NCBI GenBank assembly: GCA_029962745.1
Contig: CM057155.1
Location: 29,712,483-29,776,482, forward strand
DNA: 64,000 nucleotides
Source: Echinometra lucunter
Lineage: Eukaryota > Echinodermata > Echinoidea > Camarodonta > Echinometridae
Direction of reading: 5' to 3'
The notes beneath the pieces are model-generated. The model was not told the origin of the DNA and searched no databases. It worked only from the letters and a program-made list of their open reading frames with translations. How positions within the stretch are numbered: position 1 is the stretch's first letter; every line of letters begins with the position of its first letter. This document shows positions 1-11,159 of this stretch, piece after piece. The translations under genes and the position numbers were made by a program.

Positions 1-291
1 AAAAACTTTGATATATTGGTTAGAGGCAATCTTTGTAGAAATATAGTACACTCCTTAATTATGCATTTTAAGTGCACTTTTTGTGAAACTGTGCAGAAAT
101 AGGGGATTATGCAAAGTGTTTTAAAGCAAGGGTTCAGGGCAAGGGAGAAACAAAAAATTACTGGAAAAAAGAGCTGAAACAAGGCTAACAGGCAATAGTA
201 TAGAATGTACTTCTCCATGAATAGACATTATGATATCCAACGCACAGTTGATACAAAGGCTTAACATAGGGGTAAAAGACATTGCACAATA

Positions 292-500
292 GTGATTTCA
301 AGTTCAGTGTTAGTGCTGGTGTTGGTGTTAGGAGCACAATTTAGATTGCTTTCCATAGCTCCAACGCTTAATCTGAGTTTACAAAAGTGGTCCAAAAAAC
401 ATTATTGTTAGACCAGTTTTATTTTTAATTTGGAGCTGCGTTGATGTAGAAATCAGCCCAACACTAACACCAAGAGGTTAACACCAAACTTGAAATCACC
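292..500. repeat. Hairpin MITE with 5-bp target duplication
   Basis: The ends are inverted copies of GTGATTTCAAGTT-type sequence, and the arms continue inward with GTGTTAGTG-like motifs, so the whole unit can fold back. It is flanked on both sides by CAATA (287-291 and 501-505), which I read as a target-site duplication. There is no coding capacity, so it is a non-autonomous DNA element whose superfamily I cannot name. Confidence 0.7.
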
Positions 501-505
501 CAATA

Positions 506-1915
506 TTTTTTAAAGGATGTTTAGAGAAACAAAGAGCTTAGTACTTCTTCTCAAATGAAGGGAAAGTAAGCAGATATTGTTCTTTTACAGGGCTCAAGAG
601 AAAGAGTTCTTGTGATCTTAATTCCTAATGTAGAACTACCGTTGAGCAAAGTTTTGAAAAGTGTGTGATCTTGTGAAGTATATTGTTTAGGGGCATGGAA
701 CATAGAAATAGAGTGTCCTCTCTTGGAGGGATTTAGATTACCTTTGGTAATACATACAATACATACATACATGATACATATTGATATTCATATAGATCCA
801 TTACATAATTACCATGGTCAAAGCACTGTACAATAATAAATGAAACAGAATAATTATTTCTATACAGAATGGAGCTGGAGTTGGTTTAACTCTTACGGTG
901 CCAAGGGGTCTTGCTTGTTCCCAAATTCTACAAAATCATGAACAATGCTTGCTTTTCGTATGCCCTAAGTCTTCAACTGTAATTTCTATACAGATAAGTT
1001 GTACACAAATTTAGCTGTAGAAAATCTATTACCCTTTCAAAAGGTACCAAACATTTCCTTTGATTCAATATCTTGCGTGAAAATTATTTTGAAAAGAAAT
1101 GAGCTTCCCTCTTGACCTTTCCGTATTCATTTCTCATTCGCTTGCTATTGTTTTATGCTAAAATATGAATGGATTCTTTCCAAAATCTGCATTTTTCAAA
1201 AAAATATCCTATGGTAGCATATAGTGACTGATAGATATTTTAAATACTATATTTATTCTCTAAACTTTGACAGATTTTCATGACCATATCCATTTTTTTA
1301 AGTGGAGTAATGGTCAATTAAAAATGTAAAGTCTCTTAGGCACATATACGGGCCATCGGCACTGTAAGAGTTAAGATCGTTGGCATTGCGGTCATGTTCA
1401 GCTTCAGCCATGCAATACTGGTATGCTATACAATGTATAATATTGAATCAAAAAGACTTAATGTGTATATGACTTGGTTTGTTTGCATAGATAACAATGC
1501 ATGGTAATAGTAGATGATGAAATGAAGTCTATGAAAGATTTGTATTTATATATGATTGACCAATATGAAAATATTTTGTGTTACTGAATGCCATAGATCT
1601 TTATCAAGCTTTAAGCAAATTCCAGAATTATTTTTATAGGTATAGTTGCAGAAGAGGGTTATAGTGCAAATGGCTTGATTGCAAATGTTTGTTTATTCTT
1701 TACATTGATTTAATTTGTGTTTCTTTTATAATGTTTCTGTTTTGCCATGATCAGGGTGCAACTCTTTCAAATCAGCATTACAAATCTTCCTTCTATTCGA
1801 ACCGGTGTTGTCTATTGACGTGAAGCTTCTCTAGTGATTGTTCTCAGCATAGACATATAATAAATTTACGAGACAAAAAGCAGCAGGCACAGATATCATT
1901 ACGTGAATGGCATTA
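506..1915. other. Host non-coding DNA, no gene seen
   Basis: AT-rich sequence with only short chance reading frames. I see no domain, RNA gene or clear repeat structure. Confidence 0.6.
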
Positions 1916-2190
1916 GGATCATTTGAAGGCCGACCTAAGCACCCGTTGTCGTTGCATTATTAATATCTGTTGTGCGTATCACTTTCATTGTGGCACTTTG
2001 TTTTAATGCACATTTGTTGCGCATTTATCGTGCATTAATTGCGCATGGTTTAAGCTGATGGCCGTAATGTGTTAAAACCTGAACAAACCCACACTACTCC
2101 TTAGAATCATCTTACATCTTACATAATGAATTATATTCATTTTTGATCATGAGTATTGATGGGTGCTTAGGTCGGTCTTCTAATGGATCT
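1916..2190. repeat. Hairpin MITE-like element
   Basis: The left end (about 1916-1948) and right end (about 2157-2190) are inverted copies sharing a GACCGACCTAAGCACCC-type core with a few mismatches. The interior is AT-rich and non-coding. I could not fix a target duplication, so the ends are approximate. Confidence 0.6.
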
Positions 2191-2690
2191 GGACAGAACG
2201 GCGGAGCTTTAGGGGCCTGGTTTTCAGCTCTCATCTTCCCTGAATGGTCTTGGCTATCAGAAACAGTGAAATTAGTAGAAAGAGTTGCAAGACGAGCTTT
2301 CCTCTGCCTTTGTTTTTTTTTGTTAAGCCACCGACTTGACGTGGAGCGAGACTAAGGGATCCCTAGTGGCGTCTGTCCGTCCAACCGTCGTCTGTCCCTC
2401 GTCCATCTGTGACACTTATGAAACTTGAATAATTTTGTAACCATTTGTACCAAACTTGGAAAGTGGATGCCTTACAGGGACCTCAATGTAAGACCATTCA
2501 TGAAAAGTCTCATCCCGCGTCTTTGATCGTCTTCTCCGCGACTGTTCTTTTACATCAGCTTTCCTGATCCCCCACTATTTTTTCTGCAGAGAAACGGGAG
2601 GATCGGTGGGGAAAAGATGCTGAGCGGGGAAGATGTTAAAAGCTGCGTTCCACATTGGTTCTGACGTAAGGTGCCTAAGACAAGAGTTAA
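2191..2690. other. Host non-coding DNA, no gene seen
   Basis: No supported gene. The forward reading frame at 2143-2355 starts inside the preceding hairpin element and shows no recognisable domain, so I treat it as chance. Confidence 0.5.
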
Positions 2691-3245
2691 AGGCAAAGTC
2701 CACCCCAGAAGTTTCACTGTTTCCATAAAAGGAGTTAATTCTGAACAGCATTTTAAAAAAGAAATGAGCAGAATCAGTCAAAGAATAGGAATATTACACT
2801 CATTTACATTTTCTAGTAAGTTACAGCTCTGCAAATTGGCAACACCGATGACATCATATGCGAGCAGCTGTCCATTCAAGTGTACATGAAATTTCATATT
2901 TCCTCAATTTTTTTGGAAGTTACACATTTTCTAGCCCCCATAGTCAATGTATGTTCAGAAGAATTGCTTTTTACATAACATACTTTGACTATGGGATGAG
3001 AAAATGTATAACTTCCAAGAAAATTGAGAAAATGTGAAATTTCATGTACAAAGTGAATGGAGAGCTGCTTGCATATGATGTCATCAGTGTTGCCGATTTG
3101 CAGAGCGGAGAGTAACTTACTGGAAAATGTACATGAGTGTAATTTTCTTATTCTTTGACTGATTTTGCTCATTTCTTTTTTAAAATGCTGCTCAAATTTA
3201 ACTCCTTTTATTGAAGCCGTGAAACTTCTGGGATGGACTTTCCCT
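2691..3245. repeat. Large foldback element at a TTAA target
   Basis: Almost the whole unit is a palindrome of two arms of roughly 280 bp meeting near 2940-2990. The terminal 27 bases of the arms match at about 25 positions when one is reverse-complemented. TTAA lies directly outside both ends (2687-2690 and 3246-3249), the duplication typical of piggyBac-type insertion. There is no transposase. The reading frames on both strands here are by-products of the palindrome. Confidence 0.8.
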
Positions 3246-3249
3246 TTAA

Positions 3250-3909
3250 AGGTCAAATTGAATTTACCTGCAAGAATGATTGCACACAAATGTGGCAGGA
3301 CACTTCATGGCTATAGCCTTCCTGTATAATCCTAAGTTCATGTTGAGTTGCCTCCTGGTTGTGTCTTTATCATTTATGTTGGATTCAACTTAAAGAACAT
3401 TTGAATTGTGTTCTGGGTTTAGAGCAAAATGAGCTGTGTTTGAATCGGACTGGATTGAATATTGGACAAATACATAGTGCCAAAATACATGATCAGCTGA
3501 GTGCAAGAAAGACATTAACTCTATGTAAACCAAACTGACTTAACGTCCTTCTAGCATTAAATCAAATATGTGGATCATTAAAGCAACATTGGACAAATCA
3601 TCAAGTTTCCTTTCTTCAAAAGATTAGATATGAAGGTATGGGTTGTGTTGTGTATATATTTACAGTTATTTATGTTGCTGCAATTTTTGTTTTTGTTTTG
3701 CACTTGCTACAGGGTGTTCATTATTTCATCCCTCCCCATTCTCTGTTTTTCGTCTTCTTTTTTCCCCCTCCATTGAGGGATTAAAAGAATTTATCATTTG
3801 TAAAGTACATGTATTTATAGACATGCTTCCTTCAGAGAATATCGTGCATGATATGCTCATTTTGTGTTTGAATCATAAAGAAACGGGAAAAACGAGACTA
3901 TTCAATTAT
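3250..3909. other. Host non-coding DNA, no gene seen
   Basis: AT-rich, with no domain-bearing frame. The 90-residue forward frame at 3643-3915 is hydrophobic and Phe/Cys-rich but resembles no family I recognise. Confidence 0.5.
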
Positions 3910-4196
3910 TTTTAAACTTGTCTTTGATGAATGCAATAAAATAAATGACAGAGGTCATATATTAAACAATTCGAAGCTTGTCTTGATCGTACATTGACTA
4001 ATACAATGGCTATATCTCTCCTGTTGACAGAAATAATATCGTTGTACATGCCTTGGTTTATGCATTCACACATTCTCACATGGGTCTAATACCGGTATTT
4101 GAGTCAAAGGGATTGTAATAAATGTTGAATGTTTCGTTGCCTTCAATCAACTCTTACTTTGGACTGGTATTTCTTCCTTGAATGTTTTCAGCAATC

Positions 4197-4630
4197 CTGG
4201 GCCGTGAAAGAATGAGCTTAGCAATTGATTGTATGGTAGAGTTTGGCGAATACCGGGGAGTATTTCATAAAGCTGTTTGTAAAGTTACAAATAACTTTAC
4301 GAACAACTTGAATATAGGGATTCTCAATCATTATGAATCGTATCAGCTAAATATGAAATATGCAGACATAGATTAATATTGCTATTGTTAATTATTTTCA
4401 TTGCAAGGGTACATTTTTTGCCGTAATCTGACTGAGGTTATGGTAAATGCAGTAACACTTTGTTCAAACATCAGGAAAAACTTTTGGCATCTCAGTTGGC
4501 ACTTCATATTCTAGTTGTTCGTAAAGGCATTCTTAACTTTACAAAAAGATTTATGAAACACCCCCAGATGTGATTACCAAAACTCAATTGCGCGATCAAT
4601 CGCTAAGCTTTATCTTACATGGCTCGGAAC
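4197..4630. repeat. Degraded outer hairpin element
   Basis: Around 4197-4232 lies an arm resembling GAGCTTAGCAATTGATTGTA. Its inverse, including CGATCAATCGCTAAGCTT, lies around 4590-4625. The arms flank a younger hairpin sitting in the loop. The arm sequence resembles that of the intact hairpin at 20003-20134, suggesting an older member of the same family. Confidence 0.5.
4255..4565. repeat. Hairpin MITE, TTTCATAAA/TTTATGAAACACCCCC family
   Basis: The left arm contains TTTCATAAAGCTGTTTGTAA and the right arm ends in TTTATGAAACACCCCC, giving imperfect inverted ends and a foldback unit of about 311 bp. Relatives of the same arm occur at 9165-9327 and 10898-11085. It is non-coding and sits in the loop of the older hairpin at 4197-4630. 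Confidence 0.7.
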
Positions 4631-4831
4631 ATGTAATTTGTAATTTTGTATACTGAAATTCATTGTTTTCTCTACATCATTTTTTACTTTGTGAATTCAT
4701 TCCTTCATGGTTTACATGTATGTTTTGCAGAACTTTTTCATACTTGACATTTTAAACCACCTGGACAGTGATTCAGTAAACTTTGATGACAATTTATTTG
4801 GAGCTTTTCAGCATGCACTAGACAAGTTTAA

Positions 4832-5335
4832 AGGAATTGGCTAACTTTGTGAGCAGCTCATTTAAAAAAATTTCTCAAACTAAGATGAAACATGTGTATT
4901 AGTACTTGCATTTGTACTCAGAAACCCTGAAACCAACCATAGTGTGAAATAAAAAAAAGTGTTGGTCTCACAAAGCACTTTAGCTAGAGGAGCATTTTCA
5001 ACTAATTCAAAAGAAACTCCGTTGGCTGCACCTCTCTCCCTCTACTGTCATGATATGCATACGCACACATACACACACCACTGTACTATACATGTACATG
5101 ATATGCATACACTGTGCAGGTGAAATCTGTGCACATGTCCTGTCTGTGCAACCGACCACTATATTTTCTTCAAAGTAACGTTGGTTTACATTTTGATTTT
5201 TAAAAATACTTTCCGTCGACATTATACTTTGAAACTTTCAGACAGGTATTTTAAAACTATAACTCTTGTGTTTGTACAAATGTCAAGTAGCAAAATGAGA
5301 TTTTAAAAAAAAATCAATAATGTTAGCCTTTTACT
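4832..5335. repeat. TTAA-target MITE, occupied site
   Basis: A 504-bp element is bounded by TTAA (4828-4831 and 5336-5339). Its imperfect 14-bp terminal inverted repeats agree at about 11 positions and share GGCTAAC. The paralogous segment at 20391-20410 has a single TTAA and no element, an empty site that defines both ends. A related copy lies at 60943-61417, also between TTAA sites. It is non-coding, probably mobilised by a piggyBac-like transposase encoded elsewhere. Confidence 0.85.
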
Positions 5336-5770
5336 TTAATGGAATAGTTGAAATCAAACAATATACTGTACATTCAAACTGATGAACTGTAAGAGGGAAG
5401 GCACATAGAGGGTTTGCCTATACTGCCTATAAAGATAGAGGACCTGCATGGCTGAGTATTATTCTAAGAAATATTCAGCAGTGCCAGTTGCTGAGAGACA
5501 TGTTCACTAATATATATGCACAGGAGAGGAATTCCACTCTTAAATGAGTGATTGAAACCACTCTCCCAGTGCGCATACCACTCCTAAATGTTTGAAAGTA
5601 TTCACTCTCACTTATCATTTCTTTGCATGTAAATTAGTTTTATTTTTCTGTGGCTCCCTTTTAGGTGGTTTAACATATCTTGTATGAACAAGGGTTGAAA
5701 ACATGATTAGTACATGATTTTGTATAAATTGTGCCTTAATAGGATTTTTTGTAGAAGTAAATTGTTGAAT

Positions 5771-6700
5771 GTGTTTATCACTCTCTACATTCACATTGTT
5801 ATCTTTAAAAAGAATCCTCTTGGCTGTTCGATATGTCCATGAAAAATATTTCAGTTGGTCATTAATTTGTCTAACAAGGCAAGGAAAACTGTCTCTTTAT
5901 GGGAAGGAAAAAGATCAATGTTTTGGAAGGAAACTTTTTTTCTTCTTTAATCTCTCTCTCTCTCTTTTTTTTTTTTTACATAGTCCTGCTGAAATGTGGA
6001 TTACATTTGGAGTATTTCAGCATCGTAACTACACTGCACTCAGACAACACAAGAGTTATTTGAGACATAGATTTGAATTTTTTTCCATCATTTTTTTTCA
6101 ATCAGTTGAATCATATGTAAAGCCAAATAAGGAACATCACGGCTTGTCAAAGAGATGTATTTTTAAATAAAGTGAACATGGGAAATGAAAAATACAGAAT
6201 AATAAAAGGTTTAAACCTTGTATTGTTACCCTAATATTAGCAGATTTCTATTACAAATGTGAAAGTGTGCCAATCATTTAAAATGTTCACAAAGATTACA
6301 TATGAATTCCCTTTCCCACAACAAACAAACAAACAAACTTATACTGGCATTTTAGGGATATAAAGAAAAAAAAGACAATGCATGGAATTGAGAGGAAATT
6401 TTTCCAGAGACAATTATTATGCATGGAGTTGTATAGTCCTAAAATATTATATTGTATTGACGAATAATTATTTTGTATGTAACAGCCTCATTGGATCATA
6501 CACCTTGGTTTATTGTGCAGGGCAGGTGTATGGCTTTAAAAAAATTTCGTGAAAAGAATACATGTACATGTATACTGAAAACATTCTTCAAAAGGTGTGA
6601 AATGTAATAAATACATGTATGCATAAAGTTATGTGTATTGTGGAGGCTGTTTCATTTTATACGCAAGATTTTATTTATTCCAATGGTGTAATCCTGCGAC
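5771..6700. other. Host non-coding DNA, no gene seen
   Basis: AT-rich, with a CT-rich run near 5950-5985 and an ACAA run near 6320. The 133-residue forward frame at 5769-6170 is low complexity with no domain. Confidence 0.5.
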
Positions 6701-6704
6701 TATG

Positions 6705-7490
6705 AGAAAGGGGGAGAAGGAGGGGGAAGAAAGGCGGGGGGGGGGGGGGGAGGGGGGAGGGCTAGGGGAGAAAATGGAAAGAGCGAGAGAGAGAGAGACA
6801 GACAGAGAGATGAAAGGGGAGAGAGGGAGAGTGTAAAGGAAATAGAGATAAATTGAAAGCCCCCCCCCCCCCAAATGTACAATGTTACAAGAAATCAAGA
6901 AGAAAGTACCCCCTCATTCGACACCGTCTTCTCACTATGACCTTGATCTATCGTATTTTATCTCCCTTTTAAGGAATAGTCTCTCTTTTTAATATATCCT
7001 TCACCCCTCTTTGCCCTTCTGTGGCTTTATCAAATATGAACATAAGTTTTAATTATCTATTATTCTTCCTCTCTCTCTCTTTCTCTCTTTCTCCGTATCA
7101 TTCTTCTCTTGTCTACCTTTTTGACTTGCTAATTCCTCTAATTCTCTAATCTAATCTCTCTCTCTCTCTCATCCTTACTCTTTTAAGTCTTCATTTAAAG
7201 ATAGTTTTCATTGAATTACACTGATTTACCAATTCTTCTCTCAATCGACATGTGTCATCATCATCATCATCATTCTCTTTATCTTCCTAATCTCATTTTT
7301 TCGTCTGCTCTTCTTTCTCTCCTTTCTTCTTCTTTTTCTTCTTTCTCTTCCGTTCCTCCTCCCCTTCTTCTTCTGCTTTATTCTTCTTCTTGTTCTTGTT
7401 TTTGTTATTTCCTCTTCATCATTGTCTTCTCATCTTTCTCCTTTCTTCTTCTTATTCTTTTTTCTTTATTCTTCTCCTTTCCACATAGTA
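6705..7490. repeat. Low-complexity purine then pyrimidine tracts
   Basis: A G/A-rich stretch (about 6705-6835) with a long G run is followed by a C run near 6860 and then by a long CT-rich tract (about 7050-7490). The apparent frames here, such as poly-Ser/Phe and Arg/Glu/Gly strings, come from composition and are not genes. Confidence 0.8.
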
Positions 7491-7924
7491 TAAGACTGGG
7501 TAAACTAACAAATAAAAACAGTGAAATTTAGCTGATATAGGCGCCCAATTTTTCATTTATTCATTATTCAAATGAAAACACATGTTGTTCATTCCACAAA
7601 GAAGACAAGAACAGAAAAGAAACTTAGAAATTTAGAAAAAAAAATAAATCGTATATACTACAGTGGATGTGGATGGAGATAGCAAAAACGTGTGCAGCTT
7701 TCTTTGTTCTATCAAAAGGGTTTTTTTTCTTCTATCTTTAAAGCATTGATAAAGGCCTATATACAAAAATACATGTTAATTATAATTCTTAATGTGTCCT
7801 ATGGCGAAACATAAGCTTAATATTAGTTGTTCTTTTCATATAAACATTGACAAGCCTAGTATCAGGCAGTATTCAGATATCATATTGTACAATCTCTTTA
7901 GTACATTATAATTTAATTGGTGTA

Positions 7925-8230
7925 CAGAGGCGGCGCCAGTGATATATTGATAGGGGGCAAGATAGCCCATAGGTAAATTCATTTTACGTTTTAAATTAAA
8001 AAACAAAAAACAAGTAGGGGTATTATAATAACTGGAGGACCCAGTCCTTTTAAATTAAAAAACAAAAAACAAGTAGGGGTATTATAATAACTGGAGGACC
8101 CAGTCCTCTCTTTTCCCATACTATTCTTGCTTCATTCTCTTCTTTTCCTTCTTTTTCTACTCTTTTTTATCACTTTTAAAAAAAATCATAGGGGCGGTCG
8201 CCCCCTGCTCCCCCTGTAGCGCCGCCCCTG
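7925..8230. repeat. hAT-like MITE
   Basis: The terminal inverted repeats are CAGAGGCGGCGC on the left and the complement of CAGGGGCGGCGC on the right. Flanking 8-mers are TTGGTGTA (7917-7924) and TTGTTGTA (8231-8238), matching at 7 of 8 bases, as expected for hAT 8-bp target duplications. Inside, a 59-bp unit is tandemly repeated (7989-8047 and 8048-8106). It is non-coding. Confidence 0.75.
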
Positions 8231-8458
8231 TTGTTGTATAAAAAACATGAGATGAACAACTCGAACAAAAAAATCAATAAATTCAAAGCATACAACTCAG
8301 AAAGATATAAAATAAGTTATATTAGATACCGGTTCAGATCAGTTGCTGTCTACTAACAAACTCTTAATAAAAAACGAATGATACAGCAATGTAATAAATT
8401 GGTCGACTTTCCTTGTCTGTCTCATATACACTCACAACATGAAAAATGCCTTCATCAT
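8231..8458. other. Host spacer, no gene seen
   Basis: AT-rich spacer between two transposable elements. Confidence 0.5.
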
Positions 8459-8480
8459 GCGTGTTTGACAAAGCTGTTCA

Positions 8481-9164
8481 CACCGGCGTAAATCCACTTT
8501 GAGGAGTGGGGGGGAGGGAGAGATGATAGACTTTTTTGGCGATTTTTTTCCCTGTACAACTCACACTTAAGTATAAACGCACACCATCATCCACCCACAC
8601 AGAACCCCTTACAAACGTTCCAATTTTTATTTTGCGAGCGAGCGAAAATAACGACTTTCTGCTTTTTAATCGCATTTTCAATAGGAAATCTAAAATATGA
8701 TGAGCGAGCGAGCAAGAAAATAACGACTTTTCTGTTTTTTTTTTATTGCATTTTCAAATAGATATTCTACAATATGCTGAGCGAGCGAAGCAAGCGAGCC
8801 AAAAATAACCTCTTTTCTGTTTTTTAATCGCATTTTCAAGTAGAAATTCTGAAATATGATGAACGAGCGAAGCGAGAGAGCCAAAAAAATAATCACTTTT
8901 CTGGTTTTAATCGCATTTTCGAATTGATATTCTACCATATGATGAGTGAGCGAAGTGAGTGAGCCAAAAAATAACCACTTTTCTGGTTTTTTTTAATTGC
9001 ATTTTCAAATAGAAATTTTAAAATAAGGTGGTTATTTATGACACATTATTAAGTTTTACTAACTGATTAATTCGAATATCATTTCTTCCTTAAAAAGTGG
9101 GGGGGGGGGAGGATATATCCCCCCCTCCCTACCCCCCCCCCCCCCCCCGGGATTTACGCTAATG
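8481..9164. repeat. hAT-like element with CACCGGCGTAAATCC ends
   Basis: The left end CACCGGCGTAAATCC and right end GGGATTTACGCTAATG are imperfect inverted repeats. Perfect 8-bp duplications of GCTGTTCA flank the unit (8473-8480 and 9165-9172). A second member of the family sits at 9850-10396. The interior carries a minisatellite and G and C runs and has no coding capacity. The frames at 8478-8681 and 8690-8938 are repeat-derived. Confidence 0.85.
8632..9020. repeat. Minisatellite, about 80-bp unit
   Basis: About five tandem units, each with a GAGCGAGCGAAGCGAGC core, then TTTTCTGTTTTTAATCGCATTTTCAAATAGAAATTC-like sequence and ATATGATG. The same unit recurs about three times at 9996-10240 in the related element. 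Confidence 0.8.
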
Positions 9165-9327
9165 GCTGTTCATAGGTTACGAACGACTTTACGCACGACT
9201 GGTGATACCTTCTTGTGCTACATGTAGGCCTACATGAATGAGAATCTGATAAGCACACAAGAACATGTTCCAGTCGTGCGTAAAGTCGTTCGTAACTTAA
9301 GAACAGCTTTATGAAACACCCCCAGGT

Positions 9328-9693
9328 ATTGGTATGATATCTAAACTTAAGACATTTCCCTTTTTGCTATGAGACATGTTGGAAGACATGTACTTGCACC
9401 TGTTTTCTTCATTATTGGAGATGTACATGCTCAATATTCCTGGCTGCATAATTTTGCTAGATTGGGAATTAGAAATGTTTTTATTTTCTTACAAGACTCT
9501 TTGAGCTTTGGTATCTATAGTGAATGTGCACTGTCTCGTTAAATCTAAATTAAAAAAAATCACATTAATAGGAAATATATACTCATAACTTTTACATATT
9601 GAGTATTTGCAAGAGTCTAACTCGTTACGTTCTCCAACATGTTCAAATGACCCTACTCTCACACATTCGCAACATGTAAATACAGGATAGCAC
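9328..9693. other. Host non-coding DNA
   Basis: No gene seen. The first part (to about 9410) is duplicated within 10898-11085. Confidence 0.5.
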
Positions 9694-9849
9694 CAGTGGC
9701 GTAGGCAGGTTCTTACACCTGGGGGGGGGGGGATGATTTGCCGTTCATGAGAAATCGAGGATCAATTTCGTATACAGATACACACACACACGTACGCACA
9801 CACACACAAACGCAAACACACACCCACACACACACACCCGAATGCACAG

Positions 9850-10396
9850 CACCGGCGTAAATCCACTTTGAGGAGTGGGAGAGGGGATGATCGACTTTTT
9901 TTGCCGTGTTTTTTCTGTCGAACTCACACTTAAGTATAAACACACGCCCTCACCCACCTGCACAGACCTCCTTACACACATTTTAATTTTTATCTTGCGA
10001 GCGAGCAAGCCAAAAATTACCGTACTTTTTGGGGTTTTCAATCGTATTTTCAAATAGAAATTCTATAATATGATGAGCGAGCGAAGCGAGCGAGCCAAAA
10101 ATAACCACTCTTCTGGTTTTCCATCGCATTTTCAAACAAAAATTCTAAAATATTATGAACAAGCGAAGCGACCGAGCAAAAAATAAGCGCTTTTCTGGTT
10201 TTAAATCGCATTTTCAAATAGAAATTCTAACATATGATGGTTGTTTATGACAGATTATTAAAAAAATTATTAACGATTAATTCAAATATCATTTCTTCCT
10301 TAAAAAGTGGGGGGGGGGGGGATATTTCTACACGCCGTCCCCTCTCTCAAAAAAGTGGAGGATATATCCCCCCATCCCCCGGGATTTACACCAATG
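9850..10396. repeat. Nested hAT-like element
   Basis: It has the same CACCGGCGTAAATCC left end and GGGATTTACACCAATG right end as the element at 8481-9164, including the internal minisatellite (9996-10240). The flanking 8-mers are ATGCACAG (9842-9849) and ATGTACAG (10397-10404). The related element on the right flank has an uninterrupted ATGCACAG followed by ACATAAATA when read in the same sense, which is an empty site. Confidence 0.85.
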
Positions 10397-10534
10397 ATGT
10401 ACAGACATAAATAGAAGATATACGCACTGTGACAAACGAATATAGAATATGAACTGACATTGCATATTTGCATCACGCTATTTATCTTTTTTTTTATTTT
10501 GTTCTTACACTACTTCAGAAAAAACTGTGACATT

Positions 10535-10645
10535 ACGATTATTACTATTATTATTATTATCATTATTATTATTATTATCATTATTATTATTATTATTATT
10601 ATTATCATTATTATTATTATTATCATTATTATTATTATTATTATA

Positions 10646-10686
<41 letters not shown>

Positions 10687-10735
10687 CATTATTATTATTA
10701 TCATTATTATTATTGTTGTTGTTGTTATAATGATA
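10535..10735. repeat. ATT trinucleotide microsatellite
   Basis: About 200 bp of ATT with occasional ATC units. It produces spurious poly-Ile and poly-Asn frames on both strands. Confidence 0.95.
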
Positions 10736-10867
10736 ATAATTATTGTCAATATTGCTGCTCCTATCATTTCGAAACATGTTAATTCAGGTTAAGGTAAGCA
10801 AACATCCTTCCCTAAAACCGGGGGGGGGGGGATGATTGTACATGCTGTCTACGCCCCTGGGTAGCAC

Positions 10868-11155
10868 AATTACATTTAGTATATCAATTTGATTGAGGCC
10901 TATATGAATGAGAATCTGATAAGCACACAAGAACATGTTCCAGTCGTGCGTAAAGTCGTTCGTAACTTAAGAACAGCTTTATGAAACACCCCCAGGTATT
11001 GGTATGATATCTAAACTTAAGACATTTCCCTTTTTGCTATGAGACATGTTGGAAGACATGTACTTGCACCTGTTTTCTTCTTGGGGGGGGGGGATGATTG
11101 TACATGCTGTCTACGCCCCTGGGTAGCACAATTACATTTAGTATATCAATTTGAT
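10868..11155. repeat. Rearranged local duplication
   Basis: 10898-11085 repeats 9225-9410 (hairpin right arm and downstream sequence) almost exactly. 11087-11155 then repeats 10819-10893, including the hAT right end and its flank. The order suggests a partial tandem duplication, template switching or an assembly artefact. Confidence 0.7.
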
Positions 11156-11159
11156 TTTC

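Larger units (their letters stand above)
3910..5770. repeat. Segmental duplication, copy 1
   Basis: This stretch matches 19655-20816 in the same orientation, with scattered substitutions and two large length differences. Those differences are mobile elements. One site is filled by different hairpins in the two copies (4255-4565 here, 20003-20134 there), and a 504-bp TTAA element (4832-5335) is present only here. The second copy ends at an assembly gap, so the true right limit is unknown. It is non-coding. Confidence 0.8.
8459..9327. repeat. Hairpin MITE interrupted by a hAT-like element
   Basis: A remnant of the left arm (8459-8480, GTGTTTGACAAAGCTGTTCA) and the rest of the element (9165-9327, ending CTTTATGAAACACCCCC) belong to one hairpin MITE. 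The interior arms carry ACGAACGACTTTACGCACGA and its inverse. The two parts are separated by the hAT-like element at 8481-9164. Confidence 0.7.
9694..10859. repeat. hAT-like element, CAGTGGCGTAGGCAG ends
   Basis: The left end CAGTGGCGTAGGCAG matches the complement of the right end (CAGGGGCGTAGACAG) at 13 of 15 bases. Flanking 8-mers are GATAGCAC (9686-9693) and GGTAGCAC (10860-10867), matching at 7 of 8. An inverted relative lies at 62869-63751. The interior holds CA repeats, a nested hAT-like element (9850-10396) and an ATT microsatellite. There is no transposase. Confidence 0.85.

Noticed and set aside
2575..3289. Overlapping reading frames with similar sequence on both strands (AKVHPRSFT-like)
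   Set aside because: They are the two arms of the foldback element read in opposite directions.
8632..9020. Possible CRISPR-like array of about 80-bp units
   Set aside because: The units are contiguous and variable throughout, with no repeat/spacer alternation, and the context is animal. It is a minisatellite.
8478..10057. Several 60-100-residue frames with KMRLKNRK-like repeats
   Set aside because: Translation of the minisatellite inside hAT-like elements.
10460..10792. Poly-isoleucine and poly-asparagine frames
   Set aside because: Direct product of the ATT microsatellite.
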